From Cruorifilaria tuberocauda (Eukaryota; Nematoda; Chromadorea; Rhabditida; Onchocercidae), in NCBI GenBank assembly GCA_013365365.1, contig JABVXU010001003.1:1-12366 (forward strand): a stretch of DNA of 12,366 nucleotides, read 5' to 3'. The position numbers and the translations under genes are program-made. This document shows, piece by piece, positions 5,760 to 12,366 of this stretch; position 1 is the stretch's first letter, and every line of letters begins with the position of its first letter. The notes under the pieces were generated by a model. The model saw only the letters and a list, made by a program, of their open reading frames with translations, was not told the DNA's origin and ran no database searches.

Positions 5760-7549
5760 TTGAAGTTTGCTATGAAATAAAATTGAGCTATATTTTTTAC
5801 AAATTGCTACATATAGCGATCTGAATTTCGGATATTGGATTATCATTGATACTTGTTTAAACCATGAAATTAAGTATTTGTATTACTGGACTATATAATT
5901 GAATGGTTAAATTGAACGTGTAATTTTGCTCTAACTCTTTTTCATTTCAAAACGGATAAGCTTAAACCGAAATTTTGATCGATAGGAAATTGTAAAGCTT
6001 AATTAGCTTGTAATGCTCATTTAAACCATTGCTAAAAGATTAAATGATTCTGAACCTCTCTCTTCCCATCTACCAAGTTCGCTTTCATGCAGCAATTTGA
6101 ATTTTTAACGGACAATTCTAACTTTTGTTTCAATTTACAGAATATAAAATTTTTTTTGTCAAACAACAATTACATTCCTTAATGGCTTGCTTTGCTATGT
6201 TAGCAGAAGAATTATCAAAATAATCAAAAGTTTTGAGAATATATTCTTATGGAAAATCTTACATTAACATATAATTTCTTTCAGTTATGTAAATTAGTGA
6301 ATAAAAAAATGAAGATTTTCACCGTAATTTTGTTGTTAGTTGCCTTTGGAACAATTTCTAAATAACATTTAATAATAATGGATTAATCAGAAATGATAAG
6401 AATTTGTTGAAAGAATTATAAATTCAGATATTTGAATAAAATTTGAATGTTGAAAGCACCTATAAGATCATAATAATAATGCTTTTGGAATATAAAAATG
6501 TTATCAATTAAAAGTTTTTTTTATCAAAACATTACAGTTTTTGAATAAATTGTCGAAAAAAAAAGAACAAACTTGGCAACATAAATTTCTTCACCTGAAT
6601 TGTAACTTACAGATAAGCTTTGATCAATCACTGTGAGGCATCAATTGTGTAATTAATATCAATTTCATATTTCACATGATCATAAATAACTCAATTAAAG
6701 CATTCATAATAATTCATTGATTAAGCATTTGCAATCAATAATTATCACATTTAATATTCGTGTTCGATTTCAATTCGATGATAATTAACTATCTTTTAAT
6801 GATCGGACTTGGTAAAACTTTGCATTGGCTTCTTCTCTCTTTCACTTTCTTTTTTCCGTTTAAAATGAAATCAGTGGCAAAATTATTCGAAATCAACAAA
6901 AAGTTTAAAGTTCAAATTCAAAAAATTCAAAAGAACTTCACTTTGTCTATTACACAAAATTTAATTAGAATTGATTAGCAAAAGGAAAAACATTCCAATT
7001 TGCTACATTCGACAACAAAAGTAAACAATTAATTTTTGCATGTCAAAGATATTTGATATCAATATTAAAAGTTTCGAAAATTTCACATAAACAAATTAGC
7101 AAATTAATTTTTTCATGGCTTTCTAATTTTCTCTTTCATTTTTTCCTTCTGAAAATGCGCGGATATTCGATGAAGTTTTAAAAGAAAATTAAATTTTAAA
7201 AGAAATGATTCGCATAAAAGAGAAGTAAACAATACTATTAGCAGTAAACAGCTAAAAGTTCACTTATTTCTATTTTACGTATTTAATTACTGAAAGTTTA
7301 AAAAGGATTAAAAGAAAAGGACATGTAATCATCGAATAATTTACGTGAATTTCATTTAACCTATTTGAACTGAAATGCAAATGGAAACAAATGTTATCCA
7401 ATCATTTTTCATCGTCTTTTCCATTTCATTTTAACCTCTTTTTCAATTTTTTTATTTCTTTGAATTTCAAAAATGACAATGACGCGAACAAATAAAAAAC
7501 AAGAAACTATTTTTCAACTGATACCTCAATTAGCTGGAAATTTTCATAA
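5760..7549. other. AT-rich intergenic stretch
   Basis: No gene is supported. A 72-codon plus frame at 6760-6978 is rich in Phe, Lys, Ile and Asn, as expected from composition. A minus frame near 6040-6170 contains ATG-AAA-GCG-AAC (MKANLVDGKREV) but has no matching splice context. Poly-A/poly-T runs are frequent. Confidence 0.5.
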
Positions 7550-7552
7550 TGA

Positions 7553-7684
7553 AAAGAAGAAAATTTAAATATTCGAATAGTTAAAATTATTCTCACTTTT
7601 TATCATCGGAAACTATCGATATCTCTCGGACAATTATCACATTTACTTCACATTGCTTCTGATTATCACTCAGAAGTTTTTTAA
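7553..7684 (+). CDS. Coding-like segment, unrecognised, no start
   Basis: This plus-strand frame encodes about 43 residues ending LGQLSHLLHIASDYHSEVF before TAA. It is in the same frame as the 7745-7864 segment, from which two stop codons in an AT-rich spacer separate it. It could be an exon or a decayed gene fragment. No family is recognised. Confidence 0.15.
   Translation, partial: KEENLNIRIVKIILTFYHRKLSISLGQLSHLLHIASDYHSEVF
7656..7676. repeat. Perfect 7-bp inverted repeat with 7-nt loop
   Basis: CTTCTGA and TCAGAAG flank TTATCAC, followed by a T-run. The shape resembles a bacterial terminator, but the context is eukaryotic, so it is recorded only as a small hairpin. Confidence 0.7.
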
Positions 7685-7744
7685 TTTTAATATTACAAAT
7701 TATACAAAAACAATTTAAGAATTAGCGCATTTTTCGAGAGAGTT

Positions 7745-7864
7745 ATGTGGATTAAGATAAAATTTCCAATCGCGTTGTCGAAAGTATTCGATATTCTTGA
7801 AGATTCAGGATTTGGCTTGAAACATACGACATTTGACCTAATCAACAGAATTCTAAATATCTAA
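7745..7864 (+). CDS. Hypothetical 39-residue ORF, unrecognised
   Basis: The ATG-started frame encodes MWIKIKFPIALSKVFDILED and ends SGFGLKHTTFDLINRILNI before TAA. The composition is balanced, with amphipathic helix-like spacing, and the codons include GCG, TCG, GGC and CTA, unusual for this window. The frame is also open for 18 codons before the ATG. A further coding-like frame follows at 7872-7970, shifted by one. The pair suggests an exon cluster or a frameshifted gene relic. No domain is recognised. Confidence 0.2.
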   Translation: MWIKIKFPIALSKVFDILEDSGFGLKHTTFDLINRILNI

Positions 7865-7871
7865 TCAGTAA

Positions 7872-7970
7872 AGATTTCTCTCCAGTACGTCAAATATCAC
7901 TGAGAATTTTTATCGTCTTGCAAAGAAAGACATTCGAGAAATAAGAAATAAAAGAATCATTTAAAAAAGA
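7872..7970 (+). CDS. Coding-like segment after a TCTCTCCAG acceptor
   Basis: This plus frame encodes STSNITENFYRLAKKDIREI and then RNKRII before TAA. TTTCTCTCCAG (AG at 7884-7885) would make it start at NN|T-ACG in phase 2. Its frame differs from that of 7745-7864, and no donor that would join the two was seen. It is basic and helix-like. It may be a terminal exon or a relic. Confidence 0.17.
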
Positions 7971-7972
7971 AC

Positions 7973-8690
7973 AAAGACTCACGATGAAATGATGTTTAGT
8001 GCTTAGAACTCTTTCGTTTTTTTTCTGAAAAAATTGAAAACGAAATTGAGGAAATGAAAATCCTAAAGTTATCAGTTGATATTTAAACTAATTCAAATAA
8101 ATGATTGAAAAAATTTTCAAATCACATTGCACTAACATTATGAAAGAAAATGATGATATATTTGAGTCAAATTTCTTTTTACAAAATAACATTTAATTTT
8201 TTTAAAAAGAAAAATTTGCTATTAAATTAAATGCTTCACTTATAAAATAAATGTTTCATTTATTTTTCAATACTATATTTACTATATATTTATTTTAAAT
8301 TTAATGGCTTAAAAATGTTATTGCAAAATTTGTTAGTTCTAATTTCTATTTTATATCTTTTGTAAAAAAAAACTTATGCAAATGCGATGATGCAATCAAT
8401 TAAATTTAGAAAAATAGTGGTGAATGATCGAAATGGATGAATTTGAAATTTTGTTTTCAATGGTTAAGGCAAAGTAGAAAATCAGGTGTTCACTTAGCGG
8501 AAATAATCAGAACGGTCACAAATGGATGATATATAAGTGAAAGTAAAATATTGTAGGAAAAATTTAACAAAAAAAATATTTATTGCTTTATTGAAAGTTT
8601 TAATTAAAATTATAAAGTTATTTGTAACTTTGTATATAGTAATGCTTACTAAAAGAATGACTTACATAAATGATTTTGAGTTGCAATCAG
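7973..8690. other. AT-rich non-coding stretch with a hairpin
   Basis: No gene-like frame is present. The only marked structure is the 10-bp inverted repeat listed at 8244-8266. Confidence 0.5.
8244..8266. repeat. Perfect 10-bp inverted repeat with 3-nt loop
   Basis: AAAATAAATG and CATTTATTTT flank TTT. The pairing is perfect but entirely A/T apart from one G:C pair, so it is thermally weak. It may be the core of a degenerate palindromic element or chance in AT-rich DNA. Confidence 0.75.
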
Positions 8691-8733
8691 AATAGATCTA
8701 TTCATTAACCGCTTCACCTGTCATCGATAAAGA

Positions 8734-8751
8734 ATGTATCGGAACAAGCAG
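8734..8751 (+). CDS. Possible first coding exon (weak)
   Basis: ATG TAT CGG AAC AAG CAG is followed by a near-perfect donor, GTAAGC, at 8752. TTGCAATCAG (about 8681-8690) upstream could accept a spliced leader, giving a leader of about 43 bases. The open frame continues past the donor as Phe/Asn/Leu-rich sequence to 8937, typical of intron. Possible in-phase acceptors downstream are TTTCCAG (about 9077) and ATTTTCAG (about 9414). No product can be named. Confidence 0.13.
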
Positions 8752-8947
8752 GTAAGCAACTCTGTTAACTGGGTTATTTTCAAGACGACAATACTATTCA
8801 AATTGAAAAATTTTTTTATTGAGGAACTTTTTACGAACTGTTTATTCGATAGGTTTAAGAATTATCACTTCATTTCATTAATTTGCTTAATTGTAGTTAT
8901 TAATTCTCAATTTTCCAACTTCAAAATACTTCTCTGATAGGTATATG

Positions 8948-8976
8948 ATTAAGGTACCACACATTAAGTACCACGT
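8948..8976. repeat. Short imperfect direct repeat with a KpnI-like core
   Basis: ATTAAGGTACCACAC (8948-8962) is followed by ATTAAGTACCACGT (8963-8976), a duplicated ATTAAG-TACCAC unit. It may be a slippage product. Confidence 0.6.
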
Positions 8977-10930
8977 ATTCATAGGTTTTGAAAATAAGTA
9001 AAAGAAAATAGCTTTGCATAATTTTGATTGCAAGCTTGGGCGATATTATCTAAATAATATTGGGAAATAACTTTCCAGCACGACATGGAAACATTCTAAC
9101 TTTAACACAAATTGCTTCTTATACTAAGTAACCTTTCAAGGTACTTTTTTTGCAATCAGATTTGCATTTCATTTTTTTTTTCAAAATTCGTTTTCTTTTT
9201 TTCAAAAAGGAAATTTTTATAATATAGATTTCTCACGACTCTTTTATAAATAAACATTTTCAATTTTTAATTTAAAGAAATCAATAAGAATGTTTGTTTG
9301 CCTATTTTGTGATATAACTTTTAGCTTATCAAAGAATATTTGATAAATCGAGTAAAATACAAAAAGTATTTTAATTTTATAGCTTCATTACCAAGTCAAT
9401 TTTTACATTTTCAGGAAATAGGAAGTAACAACAGAAAATGTTTTAAGTTATCATGCAGTTTCTTTCTCTTCCACCTACTTCATCAATTCAGTTTAATTCG
9501 ATAATTTTAATTTAAATGCCAGAATAAAATTAGTTTAATAGTTTTAAATATGACGAATAAATACGACGAAAAACTTGAGCAAACTTTGGACTTACGTGAA
9601 AAGCAAGATACGTTATGTTATAATTAGTAGGATTTAAAATAGACTTTGTGATAAAATATGTTGTTCCGTATTGCTATATCGAATATGGAAACAAATTTTT
9701 ATAAATTTCAATAAATCTTTAAAATTATTTCTTTTTCTGCAACCGAGAAGTTACATCTAAGATTCCATATCAAATTTGTTTTTTTAGAAATTAAAAATGT
9801 TCGATTTTTAGGTTTAAATAAAATAGAAGACGTGATATTATTGATTATGATTGCTATCAATTATGATCTGTAATCTTTTCAGGGAAGTTAATCTTTTGAA
9901 CTTTTCATCTGCGAAACTTTTTCAAAAATGATAATGCCGTAATAGGAAAATGTAAAACATATCGGTGTAATTCTGCTCTTACATTATTGTATTGGACCGT
10001 ATTTAAATTAAAATCTGGGCTTTTTTTTTTTGGAAATTTCACTTTTTGAAAATTTGAAATTTATAACTGGTCAAAAATAAAGGTTGCATGAATTTGTTGC
10101 TTAAGTTCAAATTTAAAATGTTGAAATTTAAGTAATTGAATAATATATATGGAAATTTTTAATATGATCAGGCATATCAACAATAAACATAATAAATAAT
10201 TTTAATAATAAATGAATTTTTTAGGAAGCAAAAAAGACGAAAAAGAAATAAATGAGAGAAATGCTGGCAGATAAGAATAAGTTTGGATAAGAATTTAATT
10301 TTAAGTGTAATTTGACGATCTTGTCTCATTTATAAAACTTTCCAACAAGCAAATTCATTGGCAATTTCCATGAAGGTTTCAACGAAACCGAAATTAAAAA
10401 CTGAAATTAGTCCGTTTTTCTTCTTTTTTCCATTAGTTTTTCCTCAAAATATCCAAACTTTTATCATCAACATTGTTTTTTTTCAAGTTGAATTACTGTT
10501 TTTTGATAGCAGCATCTCTGGAAATGATATTTTCAGTTTTATGATAACCTTTCCTCCGAATAATATGAAATTATTAGATGAATTTGTTGGAAATATGATT
10601 GACGATTTCAATATTGAAAATATGATTGATTGAAATGAAATTAATTGATAAAAATGATTGAAAATTATAAATATCATTGATGAAATTGATAATTATCAAT
10701 AACTTTTAAACAGATCAAAATAAAATAACGAATTAAATTAACTATTTAAAGAGAAAGTCAATCAAGAAGAAGTGGATAAAAGTATGAAAAGATGAAATGA
10801 GATTGAGAATGGAGTTGACGAGGATTGCTTTATGAAGTAACTAAACAGGAATAAACTTTTTAAATCTATGCAAATTACAGATTGATTTAATCATTTGATG
10901 AAAAGTAATCAAACAATTCAAGAAATGAAA
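8977..10930. other. AT-rich intergenic stretch
   Basis: No gene is supported. It holds several T-tracts (about 9146-9205 and 10021-10031) and plus-strand acceptor-like sites (TTTCCAG about 9074, ATTTTCAG about 9414, CTTTTCAG about 9881). There is a 25-codon ATG frame at 9550-9627 and a Phe-rich 91-codon frame at 10358-10633 that ends in a degenerate ATGATTGA-type triplet run. None has enough support to call. Confidence 0.5.
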
Positions 10931-10959
10931 TAAAATGTACACCTCTGTGGCCATAAAGT

Positions 10960-11860
10960 CATGAACAACTCTCATAAATAAATGTTTAATTAATAATACA
11001 TGTATAAGCTGTTGATTATCATGTCATTCGTCACAGCTAAGCAATTATTTAACAATGAAAAATCTTAGACTGGATGATATTCAGGCATGGTTGTAATATG
11101 TATTATATTTAAATTGCAGGTGTCAAGCAACCATCAATAATTAATGTCTAATTAATTTATAAAAATGATAAAATAGTACTTAATTAACAAATAATAAATA
11201 TACTAAACTTGCAAAAATAATTAAATGGTTATATTAAGATAAAGACAGTTTATGTAATTTATAAATGAAAACAATCATTCAAATCTTAGCAATGAACTTT
11301 ACCAATGAATTGATAAGCTGATGTTGTGATGATGATAACTTTTATCGCTTAATGATATAATTAATAGCATTCATTAAAATTGTTATCCACACTTATTGGT
11401 GATCATTCCTAAATAATAGTGATAACAGCGTGATAATGTAAGAGGCGAATGGCTTTCGGAAATTATTCCATTCACATTAGTACAAAAAGAGTAATATTTC
11501 GATATGCAGCATTAAATAGCACTTTAGTTATAATTATAACAATAAGTTTATAAATAAATAATTATTTAATTATTGGCGTATGCAACTTATTGAGATAATT
11601 ACGAAACTATTCCGTCGTGACTAAGCAATTATTTAGGATTAAGAAATATTAAACGTAATAATAGGGAAAATACAGTAGTGACATGCGTAGGATACCTTAG
11701 CTACAACTGTCATGCAATTACCTGAAATAATTAGATGATTATATTGCAATAAATATTAATGATTATTATATTATTTATACGTAATATAACAAAAATATCA
11801 TTATCAGTTGTATAGCAATTATTGCTACAACTCTCATTAATCTTTCTAGGTGTAATTATT
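10960..11860. repeat. Possible diverged repeat region
   Basis: Short motifs recur in related form. CTAAGCAATTATTTA occurs exactly at about 11037 and 11621, each preceded by CGTC plus four bases. ACAAC-TCTCAT or ACAAC-TGTCAT occurs at about 10964, 11704 and 11828. AATAATTAAATGGTTATATT at about 11216 resembles AATAATTAGATGATTATATT at about 11726. Spacings differ, so this is not a clean tandem array. It may be an old, scrambled satellite or dispersed repeat. Confidence 0.3.
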
Positions 11861-12026
11861 CAACAAAACTAACAAAACTATACCACATGTCATAGAGAAG
11901 TAGAAAGATACTACAAAAATCTATCATTTAATACTTTTAAGTGATAATTTAAAAGTTAAACATAAATTCCCTTATTGCTTATTTCAAAAAAAACTTTTTA
12001 TATTTATTCAATTAATTGAATCTTTT

Positions 12027-12044
12027 TTTTCTCTTTCTTTGCAG
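12027..12044 (+). other. Strong splice-acceptor-like site
   Basis: An 18-base pyrimidine-dominated run ends in TTTGCAG (AG at 12043-12044), the best acceptor on the plus strand. Phase 0 after it gives KSLKKYNKYKRCFVN and TAA at 12090-12092. A spliced leader or an upstream exon would join here. Confidence 0.4.
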
Positions 12045-12054
12045 AAATCACTGA

Positions 12055-12195
12055 AAAAATATAACAAATATAAAAGATGTTTTGTTAATTAATGAAAATA
12101 TATCCGAGAATGCCAAGGAATCTCTCAGGAATATATTGAACGGAGAAATATATGGTATCTATATTTTCAACAAGGAATACCAGAGAATTGTTTGA
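12055..12195 (+). CDS. Coding-like 46-codon frame, unrecognised
   Basis: This frame reads KNITNIKDVLLINENISENA, then KESLRNILNG, then EIYGIYIFNKEYQRIV and TGA. The second half has GCC, AAG, AGG, GGT, ATC and CAG codons and protein-like composition. It opens after a TGA at 12052, so it is out of phase with the strong acceptor at 12044. An acceptor at TCTCTCAG|G (12128) could start it within the frame. It may be an exon or a relic at the window edge. No family is recognised. Confidence 0.2.
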   Translation, partial: KNITNIKDVLLINENISENAKESLRNILNGEIYGIYIFNKEYQRIV

Positions 12196-12346
12196 GTTTT
12201 TGTAATTTTCAAATTTTTGTTTTTACTTCGAAACGATTAAAATGATCATTGGTTGCAATTATTCATACAATTATTAATATGAATATTTGATTATTTCTAA
12301 TGAAGCCTAATGTGTGAAAAAAGTATGAAGTAGAAATAATTATAAT

Positions 12347-12366
12347 TAATAATAATAATAATAATA
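12347..12366. repeat. (TAA)n microsatellite running off the window
   Basis: Perfect period-three TAA repetition for 20 bases to the end of the window; the true length is unknown. Confidence 0.9.

Noticed and set aside
6760..6978. 72-codon plus frame
   Set aside because: The Phe/Lys/Ile/Asn bias matches translated AT-rich DNA, and no splice or start context supports it.
7656..7690. Hairpin plus T-run resembling a bacterial intrinsic terminator
   Set aside because: The window shows intron-containing nematode genes and no bacterial gene next to it; kept only as an inverted repeat.
9550..9627. 25-codon ATG frame MTNKYDEKLEQTLDLREK…
   Set aside because: The charged composition is attractive, but it is too short, with no acceptor, donor or neighbouring exon to support it.
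10358..10677. 91-codon plus and 64-codon minus overlapping frames
   Set aside because: Phe-, Ile- and Asn-rich on both strands, generated by T-runs and a degenerate ATGATTGA-like stretch; no ATG or splice support for the longer one.

Overview
The window looks like nuclear DNA from a nematode. It is roughly three quarters A+T by eye, non-coding sequence dominates, introns are about 500-700 bases, and splice acceptors are of the T-rich TTTCAG/TTTTAG kind. The one gene that can be reconstructed with confidence encodes a nematode-type neuropeptide precursor. A parasitic (filarial/spirurid) nematode fits the long introns and gene-sparse layout, but the species cannot be fixed from the sequence. 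No bacterial operon, tRNA, rRNA, CRISPR array or recognisable transposase was found.

Minus strand, 3232 down to 1104: a complete four-exon gene. Exon 1 (3166-3232) encodes the start Met and a signal peptide. Exon 2 (2554-2657) and exon 3 (1618-1841) carry four copies of a peptide of the form (F/L)-x-R-(D/E)-F-(M/L)-x-F-Gly-Lys-Arg. Exon 4 supplies only the last base of the final Arg codon and the stop. All three splice junctions agree in phase and give a 132-residue precursor. The peptides are secreted, cut at dibasic sites and C-terminally amidated. They most resemble the NLP-13 family (C. elegans type R-D-I-M-S-F-G-K-R). A 19-nt 5' leader preceded by a TTTTAG acceptor suggests spliced-leader trans-splicing or a non-coding first exon.

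Upstream of that gene (3430-4530) the composition changes. An open frame on the minus strand (3433-3795) is followed by an island of about 45-48% GC (4023-4524). The island is open in frames on both strands. Its best internal model is the 3' end of a second minus-strand gene (small exon 4425-4452, terminal exon 4222-4330, then AATAAA), but plus-strand readings compete. A TATATAAAA box lies at its left edge and a (TGCA)n tract at its right edge.

The rest (about 4560-12366) is AT-rich intergenic or intronic DNA. It holds a perfect four-run G-quadruplex motif at 5740-5759, a coding-like patch at 7550-7972, a few short tandem and inverted repeats, a diverged repeat-like stretch at about 10.9-11.9 kb, and a coding-like frame beside a strong acceptor near 12.05 kb that may be the edge of a gene running out of the window.
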